Source of the DNA: Blattamonas nauphoetae
Taxonomy: Eukaryota; Preaxostyla; Oxymonadida
Assembly (NCBI GenBank): GCA_033064195.1
Contig: JARBJD010000011.1
Span: 558,001-622,000 of the forward strand
Length of the DNA stretch: 64,000 bases
Reading direction: 5' to 3'
Under the pieces are notes generated by a model. It worked only from the letters and a program-made list of their open reading frames with translations, was not told the origin of the DNA and did not search any database. Of this stretch, positions 10,524-23,614 are shown piece by piece (the first letter of the stretch is position 1; the number at the start of each line of letters is the position of its first letter). Both the position numbers and the translations under genes were made by a program.

Positions 10524-13500
10524 TCACTCAGTCACAAACACTTTCACCATCACCGTCATCATCTCCTCACCCACCTTAGCCCGTCCCTCGAAATCCAGCA
10601 CAATGGGCGATGAAAGATGATCAGTGACAGGTTTAAGAGCGTCAGTGAGAAGTGCGCTGGTTTCGCCATCAGCAGCTTGAGCATCGAGAATGTCGACTTT
10701 CCCAGCACACGACAGCTTGAGGACAGTGCAATCAAACGAAGATTCGATCATCGCAACTACTTCAGCGACCGTTGGAGTGTGCGTGAACCGTATTTGATGT
10801 CCTTCCCACTCGTCCAGCTGTGAATACGGTGGACGAGACGCACGCTGAGCATACGAGCGATTGAAGCGGTTGCTTGTGAGGTGTACGTTCCACGAGCGGA
10901 AATCGAGCTCTCCCGTCTTCCCCGACATGTACTTCCCCACCTCAATCATCACCAGTCCCTGCGCCATCGCTGTGGTGGTCTCCATGGCTGGGATGAGCTG
11001 TGTCGACAGCTGCTTAATTCGGAGTCGAGACTGCTGAGAGATTTTGTAGTTCTGCGCGCGGAGGTTCGAGAAGAAGAACAGAAAATCGATCTGTCGGTTG
11101 CTGTCGACGTCCTTCTCAAACTCGAGTGGAGTGAAGACGTGTTGAGCAACGGCCGTGAGTGTGGCTTCATCGAGTGTCTTCACAGTGGCAATTGCTTCCT
11201 CGCGCTTTGTGTGTGTGCGTGTTGGGAGAGGAGTGTGGACGAGTTGACGGACTGCAGCAGGGTAATCGGAAGGGACAACAACACCCAACGACGTTGCGCG
11301 GAGGAAGGCTGCACATTCCACAAACGAGACGTGTTCATCGTTGTCGGGTGAGAAGACGAGTGTTTGAGGAACAGTCTTCTTGGCCCAATAATCCTTGTCA
11401 TGTTCGTCCTTGCTGCCGAGTGGGTGGTGGCGCATCAGCTCGTTAATCCTGTTGACAAACATGTCTTCAAACAACCAACGTGCCCACTCCACGCAGTTGT
11501 CAAAGTTCCATGTCTCTCCTCCCTCCATCAATGAGAGGAGTGTTAGCAGTTGATCAGCAAGTGTAACATCAGCCACTTCCGTTGAACAGAGTGTCCGAAT
11601 GGTTGGAACTGGACTGGCTTTGAACGTCTCGAGCAGCAGAACACTGTCCTTGAACAGATTGTCCATCTTATCCTTCGCAAACTGGATGCAGTGCTCAATC
11701 GCCGTTGGGTGTTGCTTTAGCGTGCAGGATGGCACTTCCACATCTGTGTCTGCTCTCTTCGGAGGCGGCTCGTAGCCGTGTGTCACATGCGGAACAACTG
11801 AAGTCACCGACAGGAGCGAAGCCTCCGTCCCACACTCAAACATTGCCTTTCCAAATCGCAGACATTGAGCGTTCACAAACACACGTGCCTCGACGTTGTC
11901 CAGCGCAGCAATGACGAAGTCCTGTGCGGCCCAGAAATCGAAAGAGAAGGCATCGTTCTCGCGCGAGTACCCTTCGTCGCCGCTCTCGTCGGCAACCTTC
12001 TTTGTGTACGCCTTCCCTTTCAGCGACGGGTTCATCCTCACCGCTGCAGCGAGGGCACACTCCGACTTGGGCTTCGACACGTCGGCGTCGGTGAAGAGGA
12101 ATTGGCGGCTCAGGTTGGACAGTTCGATGCTGTCCATGTCAGTCACAGTGAGCATCCCCTTCTCCCCGCAGCACAGTCCCATCAGTGCAATCGCCTTCAG
12201 TGCTTCACATCCGAGAGCCCCTGCCCCGACCAAGAAGCAGTGTACATCCAACAACCGACTCTGCATCGTCTGACCAAACAGCTTGACCTGCCCGTCGTAC
12301 CGTCCCCCCACTCCCACCACGTCTTCCTCCGAGGGATGGGGGCTTGGGATCAGATCGATGTGGTCCAAGCACAGGAATTGGGTGATGGGGAGGCCTGTGC
12401 GAGTGGCGAGTTTGATCACTTCTTGCGATGCGATTGCTCCAGCCACAGACGTGACGCCGCAGAATCGGCTCTGTGCTGTCTTGGAGAAGAGGCGGGCAAC
12501 ATCTTCCTTGAAGTCTTCGTCGGGGGAGCCGGGGAAGGTTCGAGAGAAGACAGCTTTGGTGAGAGGGACGAACCTGGTTGCATCTTCTTCATTGTATGGT
12601 TTTGGGAGTCTGTTCTCTTGTTGACAAAAGGAATCCAAGGCAGAAAAGCAACAATGGATCGTTTTTGTTCGCTGGTCAAAGTCATTGACGTTGAAGAGCA
12701 CAAAATCTGGGTGTTCCATAGCGATTTTGAAAGGGGAGTGTGAAATCTTTCTTTGGATAGGAGTTGTCTTCATTGCGCCACCTGTCAGTACCCCCATTCC
12801 TTTTGTGTCTACATCAATCCACACACTGGCTGGTAGTAGTGCACGTTGTCCGTGTTTGGGTGGCCTGATTTGAAATGGTCCTTTCCCATTCAATTTTGGT
12901 TCTGGTGTGTCACCATTAACATTTTCAAATGTGATAAGATCATCTTCTTGTAGTTTTCCCGCGTAAAGCTTATCAAACCAGACCATTGATATCGTACCAT
13001 TATCAATGTCTTCAATCGGAATAACCACTTCTGGGGCGTTCTTCAAGTCCAGAATTTGGTAGGAGGCTCCTGCATCAACAAATACTCGCATAAACACACC
13101 CACAGCATTCACAACTATCAATTGTTTCTGTAATTCGCGTGTGAGTAGTGAGATAGTCTGAATATCTTGCTCTGATTGATTGACGAGGATGACAGTTGAA
13201 TAATTGCTAATAATTTCCCGCGAAAGTTCCGAATTGTATGATTGGAGTTGGTTTAGTGGGTTTAGGGGCCTGAATCTGTCCAGAGTTGCCTCAGCTCGAG
13301 TTCTGATGGATCCATCGGGCTTGGGAATGATGTCATTCTCTCTGAGATAGAACTGAAGAGAGATATAATGATAAAACGAATACGTGTGTTGAGAAATCGT
13401 CCCAAGTGATGGATGTTGTATCGTGAACCCCAATTCGGTATATCCCCGAGAGAAGTAAGTTTTTCACTGAGAATATTACAGAAAATGAAAAACATACATA

Positions 13501-13676
13501 TTTCTGCTCCAGTTCCATCAAATCCGGATATCAGGACCGACGTTTGAAAAAGGCTGTGGAGACTTCTTTCACTGTGGAAAATGAGAAAATGTGATCAAAA
13601 ACCCAAGAGCATGTAATTGGCGATCGTATCGGTTTTTTGTTTCAATGTCTATCGGTATTGATGGTTCTGTTGACAT
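10524..13676 (-). CDS. UBA1: Ubiquitin-activating enzyme E1
   Basis: E1 enzyme that adenylates ubiquitin with ATP and passes it through a thioester to E2s. It is 1,019 residues, normal for the family. The inactive adenylation half starts with RYDRQLHALG and reads VLISGFDGTGAEI and FYLRENDI. The active half has the nucleotide loop GAGALGCEALKAIALMG and DMDSIELSNLSRQFLF. The catalytic cysteine is in VPSCTLKQHP. The C-terminus matches the E2-binding ubiquitin-fold domain. Three introns in the first 110 codons are each exactly 31 bp (13602-13572, 13497-13467, 13383-13353), and the remaining 2.8 kb is one exon. Its start lies 62 bp from the divergent CSE1 start. A UBA6 or SUMO/NEDD8 E1 is less likely, given the length and cysteine context. 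Confidence 0.96.
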
Positions 13677-13738
13677 AGACCTTGATCGATCCCATGAGAT
13701 TTTTATTAAGCCCTCCAGAATCCATCATCTCAAAAAAT
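13677..13738. promoter_or_regulatory. 62-bp divergent promoter, UBA1/CSE1
   Basis: Only 62 bp separate the two start codons, so both core promoters and 5' leaders must fit here or overlap the coding regions. No TATA-like box was identified. Confidence 0.55.
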
Positions 13739-16700
13739 GGCTCAGAATGATCTTTTTCCCCTTGATACAGTTCTTCAGGCGTCTCTCGCACAGAATGATC
13801 CTGGCCAAATCCGATTTGGTATACCATCATTCACTCTACATTTTTCTCTCAGCTGAAGACCAACTGGCCCTCCATGGACAGACAACTGCTTATCCCGAAC
13901 ATCTATTGGAGATTTTAAAAAATAATCCTTCAGATGATCTTAGAAATTCAGCGGTCATGCAATTGAAAATTCATTTCGACAGACATTGGAGCAAGGTATG
14001 ACAACTTTTTTGATGACATGTTCTCCACAACCATCATGTTTACTCCAGAAAGAATCATGCCATCTTTTCACAGAAGATTCCAGGACTCTGATCAAGAATA
14101 CACTTTTGGAACTCTATTTCTCTGCGACACCATTCCAGCAAAAATTCATCAAAACAATCCTCATTTCTATTGCCAACTTTGACTTTCCACTCTTATGGGA
14201 AGAATGTTTCGATGTTTGTTTCATCCCTAGCTAACATGTCTTTCGTTTGCACAGACTCTCAACAAGGTTGTGGCAGAGTTCTCATTGGATCTCAAAGCTC
14301 GAGCACTCGATCTTCTCCACCACTTTGTCAAAAAGTTGCTTTTCGCTCTTTACTCATCATTCATCTCAGATTCAGATACGCAACTCAAGGAAAACTCACT
14401 CAACGTCGACTTGACATGATCATCAGCAAGATCACTCCAACACTTTATGACACATTCAGAGTTTTTCATTCTTTTTCTTGTATTATTTTCACTCTCACGA
14501 ACAGAGTTGCCTACAAGTCGACATCACCAATGAGACTCCAGAGAACAGAAAACTGTACTTTAGTTGCATCCATTCTGTCCTCCGAATGTTTTACTCTCTT
14601 TGCCATTTTGATATCCCCCAATTCTTCGATGATCATCTTCAAACATGGATGAGCGGTTTCTTGACGATTGTGAGTCTACCTTCTGGAATATCCACTGGCG
14701 AAGTTTGTTATATTTTTATTATCATTGTCCAGGTCGATACATCCACTGTGATCGAAAAAAGCCAAAAAATGATTGTTTACATCATGACTCTCTTTGTCGA
14801 ATCGTACTCTGACGATGTCAAACCATATATCGAAGGATTCATGGATCCATTTCTCCAACTTTTCTCAAAAATAACTCATCACTCATATCATGATAAATTA
14901 CAAGTTGCCACTGTCAGATTCTTGGAGGCAACAGCAAAGAGTGAGTTTCGTGGTCTCTTCACACCGAATGCAATTACTGTGATATACAATCAGCTCATCA
15001 TTCCTAACATTTACATTGCAGGTCTTCATTTTTCTTTATCAATCTTCGTAGCACCAGAAATTGACTCTTTTGTTGCGAAACCCATTCAATTCATCGGATT
15101 TGATTTGGATGGATCTGAGATTCACACCAGACGCATGGCCTGTGCTCAACTGCTTACAGTAATGGGCAACCTCTTCCCAGAACAAGTTAACCCACTCGTG
15201 AAGGGAACACTCAACACAGCCATCCTCGATCAAACCGGCCAAGAAGGCCCAACTACACCGATATCCCCAGATAACTGGATGAAATTGACAACGTTTTCGC
15301 TTCTTCTCACCACATTTGCGAATCAACTCTCCCTTGTCTCTCGTGGTGTTACAAAAACCAATCATGAACCAGAGGTCCATTTCTTCATACAACAGTACAT
15401 TATCCCATATCTCCAATTGGAATTTGTTGATGCTGATACAGATGCTCTTGTTCGTTCTCAATTCATCAAGTTCCTCCAGTTTTTCCGTGAATTTGCATGC
15501 CTTTTATTCTTTCTTCATGATATACAGATTCCACAACAATTTGTCGAAGGACTGTTTACACTTTGCGTTCAACACATTGCTCATCCACAAATTGTTGTTC
15601 ATACCTACGCTGGGATTGCTGTGGATCGTCTGTTATCGGTTCGAAGTGAAACCCAGCAATTGTGTGTTTTTATATCAATTTCACTTCTCCAGAATTTCCC
15701 AACAGACTTTCGACAACTTACTAAGCCAAATATTGGACCAAATTTTCACGAGCATCACAAAGGCCAAAGAAGAATACGACGAAGAAAACGAGTATTTGAT
15801 GAAGATTCTGGCCCATATCATTGACATGGCCAAAGGATCCATCATCAACTTTGTCACCCCAACACTCAACTCACTCAAAAACTTGCTCAATCAAGTGATT
15901 GAAAAGCCAACAAATCCCAATTATTACCACTCGCTCTTTGACGCCATTGCTGCGCTGATTCGTTGTGTCTCTTCCTCCCAAATTGAGGCAGTCAATACAT
16001 TTGCATCAGAACTCCAACCTCAATTCTTAGAGATTCTGAAATTAGATGAAGAAACAGCAAAGCAAAATGGAGAGCCTGCCTTGCACAGGCCGGAGCTCGC
16101 TCAATATGTGATCCAACTTGTTTGCTTGATTACGAATATCAGAGGATCCTTTGACAACGACACGATGGTGCTTATTGAGCGCTTCCTCCAAAAAGAGATG
16201 TGGATGTACAAATCCTTCGTCCCTCCTCTGACCACACTGATAACGACGTGCCTCCGCGCCAACCCTTCCTACTTCTTTCCTCTCTCGGGCGGGTCCGACG
16301 AGAAGCTTCAGTCTTTGATGTACATCGTCTTGAAACTCGTGGGCGAGCCAGCAAACAACAAGTCGGGGCTCCAACTTCTCGATTGCGTCACTGAGGTGCT
16401 CTCTCTTCCACGGGAGCCTCAAATCGACCCGCTTGCAGATCCCAATGACCAATCCCCGTTCACACAACTCATGTCCACCTACTTCCCAGTCATCTGTCGG
16501 CAGGCTCTTTCCACTCTTTACGAGCACATGACGCAACAGCTTGTTGGGAACACCTTGTCTTGGCTGTCGGTTTTGATGTACAGGCGCGGGATAAAGTTCA
16601 TGTGGGAGATGGTGGACACTGGCCTCCCGGCATACCCAGACGGCACTCCTCGCACCATCCACGACTTCCTGAACGAAATTTGGGTGCCGTATGCTTCTGA

Positions 16701-17193
16701 CGTGATTAATGCACACCAATTCAAACAAATCATTTACGGAACGATGATCCTCCTCACAGCGTCTCCACTCGCGAATTCCAGCTTCTCACATTGGTCTGTC
16801 ATTAGCTGTTGATGGATTTTCTCATTTATTTGTTCATAGGGACGCTCTTTTGAATTGCGCAGAAGAACTCCTCCATCCACGGGCCAAAAAAATGTCCAAA
16901 CAACGATTGAAACACAGTTCTGATGTATGCTCCTCTTTTCATGCCATGTTTTCCACCATCTCTTGATCCTCAAGGGTGAAAACAAAAACTATGACATCGA
17001 ATACGCACCGCTACAGTACGCTCATCTCTCCAACTTGGCTCCACCAAATCCACTTGTTGCTTTCACAAACGCACCTGCGATATTCAATGAAAGAATGGGA
17101 GAATTTGTCAACAGAATGAAATCTGCCTTCATCGACATCTGGCAGAAACAGCCTTCTCCAGCTGTGGCGAAATTGCAATCATTCGTTCAATAA
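13739..17193 (+). CDS. CSE1: Exportin-2 / CSE1 (importin-alpha re-exporter)
   Basis: Importin-beta superfamily HEAT-repeat karyopherin that returns importin-alpha to the cytoplasm with RanGTP. The N-terminus (MAQNDLFPLDTVLQASLAQN) is a karyopherin first repeat. CSE1-specific segments are FFDDHLQTWMSGFLTI, DLDGSEIHTRRMACAQLL and IVVHTYAGIAVDRLLSVR. These correspond to the human signatures ETWMNNF, DLEGSDIDTRRRAACDL and IVVHTYAAHALERLF. The gene has many introns. The first follows CGATTTG near 13820, the next follows HWSK, and a 50-bp one precedes the last exon (GENKNYDIEYAPL), which ends in FVQ and TAA. Introns between about 14220 and 14700 were not fully resolved. The order of conserved blocks matches CSE1 along its length. 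Confidence 0.9.
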
Positions 17194-17301
17194 TCTTTTT
17201 CTTCTTACCCATTTCACTGAATGAAAGATGTACTTTACTTGTTTTGAGTTTTACGCAAAACTTGTTGTGGTTCGATCAGGTCCAAATCGTCTATCCTTAA
17301 G

Positions 17302-17846
17302 ATGAACGTTCCAGGACCCGAAGAACTGCTTTATCTTCCAGAGGGTATGGATAAAGTGACATGTGAGGAAGATAAACGTGTTCCACATTGCTCAATCTTC
17401 ACCTTTCACCTCGAAGACCATACTCTTGGGAATCTATTGAGAATGTCTGATGTCTCGATCTTTATGTTTCGTAATTTCCCACACCTTGCCCTTTACCTGA
17501 TATTTTTCCTCTCTATCGATTTTGTTCGAGCACTGTCGCACCATTTTGAAATCCATCCACCCTCATGATATCTCCACTCCCATTCGTTCATTTAATAGGC
17601 AATTGCTAAGATACCCAAAAGTAAAGTTTGCTGCATATCAAATACCACATCCACTCGTTAATGATTGTATCTTGAGGATACAAACTGATGGAACAGTAAC
17701 TCCCAAAGTTGTATGGTTTTAACTTCTCTCTACCATTTTTCTTCTAACAGGCTCTTCTTCAAGCTTTTGATGATCTGAGATCGATTACCGAGAACCTTGA
17801 AAAAGCTTTTGACGAGGGACATGAAATCTTCCTCAAACGCAAGTAA
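17302..17846 (+). CDS. RPB11: RNA polymerase II subunit RPB11
   Basis: Small alpha-like subunit that pairs with RPB3 during Pol II assembly. The model is 116 residues, close to the usual ~117. Diagnostic sequence is HCSIFTFHLEDHTLGNLLR, then QLLRYPKVKFAAYQIPHPL and ILRIQTDGTVTP, followed by a helix (ALLQAFDDLRSITENLEKAF). Introns are placed at 17445-17598 (154 bp) and near 17713 (40 bp). The coding total is divisible by three. RPC19 is less likely because the N-terminus starts directly at the fold with MNVPGPEELL, as in RPB11. Confidence 0.93.
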
Positions 17847-17870
17847 CATTTCACTGATTTTCTTCATTTA

Positions 17871-20800
17871 ATGAGAGTTTTGGGTGATTTACCAAACTCT
17901 AACGATGAAATTGTTTTTCGATCTGTTTTCACACAAGAACCAAATTTTGTGGGTCAATCAAAACAGTTCATGTCAAAACACCGAGTTCCGAAGCTGAACT
18001 TTTCGGAGGAACCTTCTTATGCCTATCGTTCCATCTCTGCAGACCGTAGCGCCAGAATATACCATAAAGAAGATCCATTTTTCTCTCGAACCAATCAAAT
18101 CGATTCTTCTCGAAATAGCTCTATCTTACCCCTTCGCCGCGAAAGCTACACATCTGACAGAACATTTAAACCTCAACGAGTCTCTTTTCACAACGAAGTC
18201 GTCCATAAATCTCGCAATGCAAAATCAGGACGATGTTTGAACGAACTTTCTCATATTTTTCTTAGCCTCTGGATTCCTACCCATACTCACCACCCAAGAT
18301 GTTTCGTATGGAATTAATGAAGAAATTATAACAACTCAGCGCTCCCTTTATGATCATTCTCCATCCGAGAATCCGTTCTCGACTCACTCAGTGCAAACGA
18401 ACGAAGATTCTCCAGATAACTCTTCACCAATCACTCCATTTCAGCAACCCGATCTCCAGAATCTTTCGCGTGAGTTGAATTATCTCTTGACAGCCCCTCT
18501 CTTCAATACAAATTTCTCTTTCTCTCAATCGTATCAATCAAATCCAAAAAAGGTCCATAAACACCGACAAACCGATTCACTTTCCCACTATTTTCCGACT
18601 GAAACCATGTCTGTTGTATCTCAACCTCCAGTTCCGACAAATTCATCAAAAGCAGTTGTCACAGCTCTGTTGAATTTAAAACCCAAAAAAAGAGCAGCAA
18701 ATCCTCGGGTAGGAGCAGATTTTGAAGCCTTACGAACATTCATCAATGATCGTGTTGAACAAAGATCGGGAAAAAAGAGAATTCAAAAGGGACAAGTTGA
18801 TCCGACTGAATTGGATACAGACCCCATAATCCCCAATGATATGCTCATGGAGAATATGTATTCTACAAAACAAATCCAACAAAGCAAATTTGAACCCCTT
18901 TTTCAACACACTCGATATGTTGAATCGCTCTCAGACATCAACAGATCAGAGCGACCCAAAACACAGGAATTCTGCCTCACCCATCGCTCAGAATATCGAA
19001 GACAACATAATAGTGCCTCTCCCACTCATAAATATTTGTCTCGCCCCAATACATCGAGACACACACAAAAAGCCGGTTCTCCACCCTCTTTCTCCTCCAC
19101 CAAAATCTCAAGAGCACAGCAAAACACTCCGCCTCTCATGGTCCCCGCACTTTTCACTGCCTCCCCGCCAAAACATGGACGGACACAACCACTCATCGAA
19201 TCCGCACGCTCGTTCAACAAAGAACACTTCGACCGCGGGACAGCCATTCTCAAGCAGAACGAGCTCAGACGGGAAGAGGCACTCCAGGCCAGACTCAAAA
19301 AGGGGCAGAGTTACTTTGAAGCAGAGCAAGCGTTTCTGAACGACAAACCCGACTTCGTCTCCAAAACAGACCAGCAGCCGTTCGCTCCTGCCGCCCACGC
19401 TTCACCGTACGCCCCGTCGAACATGCCGCTGTCGTACGCGTACCACCGACCACACCCGTCCGCGCGGAAGAGGGCAGCCACAAACACAAACACGGACCCT
19501 GTTTCAGTCCCGAAGGAGCGGTTCAACAAGCAGGTTGTGATGCGCTGGGTACTTCTGATGAAATGTGCGGCGTATGTCGGTGCTGTTCAGAACGCCTTTG
19601 AGGAAGACAGAGCGAAGAGAACCATCAAACTCACACTTGCGAGACAGTTCCGCAACGAGCTGCGAGAACTGAAGGAACGGCGGAAGACGGAACAGCGCAG
19701 AGACGCCTTGATCAAAGCGGGAGTGATTGGACGGACACTCGGCCAAGTTGGGCTGCGACTCCAGACTCTTCAGATGAACCGCTTTGCCGAGAACCTGCGA
19801 GTCTTCCTGTTTGATGTGCGAGCCAACATGATGCTCCGAGTCCGCCTTCTGCAGTTCCGGCAGTGCAGTCTGTTTCTTCTCTTCTTTCACGCTTTTCTCA
19901 GTCATCGAAGCACAACGTCTTGAGCGTTCTCGCCGTCAGTGCCGCAACGCTCGCCTTCTCATTTTCGACACTCTTTGGAGCTCAACGGAAGCCTTTCTTC
20001 TGCGCGGCGGGCAGGACCCGACAGACTTTGTCCCGTCGACGATGCTGTACCCGTCCAGCTACAAACAGCAGAAAATCAAGCAGTCGGACACGATCGAGGA
20101 GCAGCTTGCTTTTCTGAACTCGATTGACCTGCCCAAGCCGCCGGTGGAAGAGACTGTGGCTCCGCACAAGACCCTCCACGTGGAGTACGACCTCTCTGCC
20201 CTCCTCTCCAAAACAGACGCCCAGTCACGCGAGGCGGAGATCCTGCTTCCCTTCCAAACTGCCATCCAAAAGGGAAGGCAGAAGTTCTCAAGCACCAAAT
20301 CCACTTCAGCACAGACGAACGGAGGGAAGTCACGACCGCTCCCAGCTCTCTCACGAGGCATATCCAGCAGCACGCTCCGCACACTCGACAGTGGAGACTC
20401 AAACGACGCACCTGAACAGGAAGCGCCGCCTCAAACCTTCGTCTTGCATTCGAACGATTCGATGCTGAGACTCCTTGCTCCGTCTGTTGGCCCGAAACTC
20501 TCGTCCCCATCAATCGTGATGGACACTCCGACCTCCAAAGTGAACTCGCCTTCACTCACGCCAAGCTCATCAAAGGCCCTGTTGAGGTCAAGGTCGCATG
20601 CGTCGCTGAAGAATCCCAAGTCCATACAGTCCAGGAAATCGCTGGTTACAAACCCAAACTTTACACAGCCCAGCTCACAAAGCCAATTCTCATCGTATGT
20701 TCCGAAGCCCATCAGGTATTCCATTATGACTCGGCGGATGAATTTGATCCGGAAGCATCATCTTTTGCACGTGGAAAAGGGAGATTTCTTCGTTCCTTAT

Positions 20801-20884
20801 TTTGGATTGATGAAGAAAATCATGATTGACATGGTGCTGGAGGGCATGGAAACAACATTGAACCAGTCTGTTGTTCCCAGTTAA
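17871..20884 (+). CDS. Unknown 982-residue protein with basic helical core
   Basis: Not recognised. The model joins three exons with introns at 18235-18265 (31 bp) and near 19870 (34 bp), and the spliced length is divisible by three. The first ~400 residues are Ser/Pro/Asn/Gln-rich and probably disordered. Residues ~400-620 are helical and very basic (RAKRTIKLTLARQFRNELRE, then ELKERRKTEQRRDALIKAG). A second Ser-rich stretch follows, and the protein ends in a hydrophobic segment (FFVPYFGLMKKIMIDMVLEG). There is no signal peptide or clear membrane helix. It starts only 25 bp after the RPB11 stop on the same strand. The helical core could be an IQ-like or cytoskeletal element, which is speculation. 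Confidence 0.7.
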
Positions 20885-21162
20885 CTTATTTACACACATA
20901 TTATGTATAAGTCGAGATTGTGCCAAAGAACACCGGGCGTATGATGTGAGGGGGACACTAATTGAAAGAAACAGAATTAAAAGCAGAGTCAAATCAGGAC
21001 AACCATCAAAAGATTGGATAAAGAATGTGTATGGAAGATCCAGCTCCGTGGTGGTAAATTGGATTCATGACACTAGGACTGGTGTAGTTGAATGAGAAGA
21101 AGGAGTGAAAGAAGAAGAGAGACGTTCAAACAAACGATACAAATCCTCGTTCGAGGGTGGGT

Positions 21163-22491
21163 CTAATGGTACCGAGAAGTCTCACTGAGCAGAAAGGCAG
21201 GGGACTGTTGCGTTTGCGAGTAGCCTCCGTTGGTCTGGATGCTGTGGTACTGCGGGGAGGGAACACTTAGAGAGTGGTTGTGAGGAGCGGGGTTCGAGAG
21301 GAGGAAACCGGGGGAGTTTTGCCCGTAGGTCGGAACTTGGAGGAATGCGGGTGATGGGTGGGATTGAGGGGGGTGGGCGACGTCGCTGACGGGACCAGGA
21401 TGTGAGAGGAACAAGGCAGGAGAAGTTTGAGTTTGTGGATGATTGATGACACCTGCGTATGGTCTCGCGACAAATGTGGATGGAGAACGTGTAGTGGAAA
21501 ATCCAGGAGTGACAAAGGTTGTAGGGGAGATGGCGTTTGATGTCGTATACGAAGCAACCTGCTGGTTGTCGATTGGGATTCGCATTTGGCTATTTGCAGG
21601 GAATTGGGGTCTAGAATTTTTGGGAAAAGTAAAACCCGGCGGGTTTGATGACGTTGGTGGGATGGCATGAGGCTGTCGTTCCTGACGGAATGGTTGCGGC
21701 TGTCGATAATCGTGTGGTCGTGTGTTCCAGTTCCGTTCGCGATTGAATCCATCATTGCGACGCCCACGTTGGCCAGAGCCAAATCGGAGAGAGGGGTTGG
21801 AACGCTGGAAGTTATGTTCGTGAGAAAATGGAGACCCCATGTTCTGTCTTCCGTGATCGTGGTGGAGGAGTTTGATGGATTGTGGTTGTGGAATAGCTGG
21901 TGCCACAAATAGTGGTTGTGAAATTTGGGGTTGTGTCGGTCGATTGATTGGGTTGAATGAGTACGGAAGGTTTCCTTGTTCAGAGTATTGGCGAGTTCCA
22001 ACAGGAGGAAGAGGGTGGGTATGGTTGACAGGAAGTGTGTAATTTTGTGGAGATATTATGTGTGTGAGAGTCGTTGGCAACGTTCCCACCGTGTTCGAAT
22101 TTGAAGCAAGATCTCTTGGGGCAACATATGTTTGATGGGGAGCGGTTGACCCCGGGATTGGACTGTTCACTTGTTGTTGTACAATATTTGTATTATGAAC
22201 AGAAAGAGGATGCGTGGAGGTGGATTTCGGTGACATCAAATATGAGTCTCCAAAATCTATTGATGGAGTTGATGGTAGCTCCTGTTGTACACCCCACTGG
22301 CGTTGACTGTCAGAGTAGGAAGATCTGCGAGAGCTTCCTGTTTCTTGGACGGGAAAATTATCAAATTCTGGTGATTCTCCAATATTTGATGATTCATCAT
22401 TTAACCCAAACTCATCCTCATCAAACTCTTGATAGTCTAAACTGGGCGAAGGTGGAGGGGTGGAGTCAGTTTGGGGAATGAGATATGTCAT
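21163..22491 (-). CDS. Disordered Pro/Ser/Asn/Gln-rich protein with SPAFL repeats
   Basis: A 442-residue single-exon ORF starting at an ATG. The N-terminus is acidic (DYQEFDEDEFGL). The middle carries an Arg/Gly patch (GSGQRGRRNDGFNRERNW) typical of RNA-associated proteins. The C-terminal ~80 residues hold four spaced copies of S-P-(A/G)-x-F/L: SPALFLSHPGP, SPAFLQVPTYG, SPGFLLSNPAP and SPAFLLSETSR. Repeated short linear motifs in disorder suggest a multivalent partner-binding tail. No folded domain is present. The function is unknown; an RNA-granule or mRNA-metabolism role is inference from composition only. Confidence 0.7.
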   Translation of the reverse strand: MTYLIPQTDSTPPPSPSLDYQEFDEDEFGLNDESSNIGESPEFDNFPVQETGSSRRSSYSDSQRQWGVQQELPSTPSIDFGDSYLMSPKSTSTHPLSVHNTNIVQQQVNSPIPGSTAPHQTYVAPRDLASNSNTVGTLPTTLTHIISPQNYTLPVNHTHPLPPVGTRQYSEQGNLPYSFNPINRPTQPQISQPLFVAPAIPQPQSIKLLHHDHGRQNMGSPFSHEHNFQRSNPSLRFGSGQRGRRNDGFNRERNWNTRPHDYRQPQPFRQERQPHAIPPTSSNPPGFTFPKNSRPQFPANSQMRIPIDNQQVASYTTSNAISPTTFVTPGFSTTRSPSTFVARPYAGVINHPQTQTSPALFLSHPGPVSDVAHPPQSHPSPAFLQVPTYGQNSPGFLLSNPAPHNHSLSVPSPQYHSIQTNGGYSQTQQSPAFLLSETSRYH

Positions 22492-22620
22492 GTTTCCGTT
22501 TGAAGATTACCTCAGTGTCTGAATTGAAAAAATAAGGTCCGATCAAGCAGTCGACTCGACTCAATGGTATCAGCACTTTCTTCACTCATTGTTTATACTC
22601 TTTCTTTCTAGTTACCTTCT

Positions 22621-23430
22621 ATGGATGAAGAGCCTCTCGCAGCCAAGAACCATCCTGTCGTGATTGTGTTTTACTTTCTCTTCAAAGGTCGACTATTTAA
22701 CATATTGTTGATTTTCTGCCCCCTCTCCTCGATAACAATTCCTTATTATATATCAATCATACTCTTCTTTAGTTCTCTCGTATCTTATGTACCTATTTGG
22801 ATCGCTTTTCAAATTCAACTTTGTAATCACATTTGTCCTCGAGATAGTCTTCTTCTCGTGTGACTTTTGGATTACAAAGAACATAGCTGGGAGATTTCTT
22901 GTTGGTTATCGCTGGTGGAGTGCTGTAGGCGAGAATGGAGAAACGACATGGCGATTTGAAGCTCTCCAAGTATGTTTCATCATTTATCATCTCATTACTG
23001 GGATATTTGATCTGGAAATTGTTGATTCCCTCATTATCTCTTCTCAAAACTTCTTAAATTGGAGCATCTTTTCCCCATAATCTTCTCTTTTTTCATATAC
23101 AGGACCGATCTTGTGTGAAAAAACGAGCTTCTTCGATCTTCTGGATCACTCTTTGGGCATCTACAATTATTTGGGCATTGGCATCCATTGGACGACTGTT
23201 TTTTTTCAATTTCAATCTCTTCTTCGTCACAATCACTGGAACGATCTTCTGTGGTATCAATCTCATCGGATATTTACGGTGTTCGAGAGGTTTCATTCTT
23301 TTTTCGGCTTATTTCATCAGTTGATCCAAAGAAAGTTCTCACCGAGTACACAACAAAATTGGTTGCGGCACAGGCTGCACAACAGGTTTCAAACCAGATC
23401 TCCTCTCTGACAGGGGCAGATCAGGTGTAG
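22621..23430 (+). CDS. TVP23: TVP23/FAM18 Golgi membrane protein
   Basis: Four-helix Golgi protein of the TVP23 family, linked to vesicle traffic. The spliced product is 186 residues, a normal family length. The core reads VLEIVFFSCDFWITKNIAGR then FLVGYRWW, and later IFWITLWASTIIW and INLIGYLRCSR, all characteristic. Introns are 22688-22772 (85 bp), 22970-23102 (133 bp) and 23290-23320 (31 bp). The total is divisible by three. It is divergent from the SPAFL-repeat gene, with 129 bp between starts. Confidence 0.93.
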
Positions 23431-23614
23431 TCCCAAGGTTTTTATTTTCATTTCACTCTTCTTGTTTAACCTTCGCCAACATTTTTTATTTTGGCTGTTC
23501 TTTCGAATATCCGTGAAAGTTTGTTCTCTCTGATAATGTTAACACTTAAATTTTGTGATATGTCAGCTATTGGGGACGAATTTCTACTTTCTCGCCTCTT
23601 TCAGAACTCCTCGC

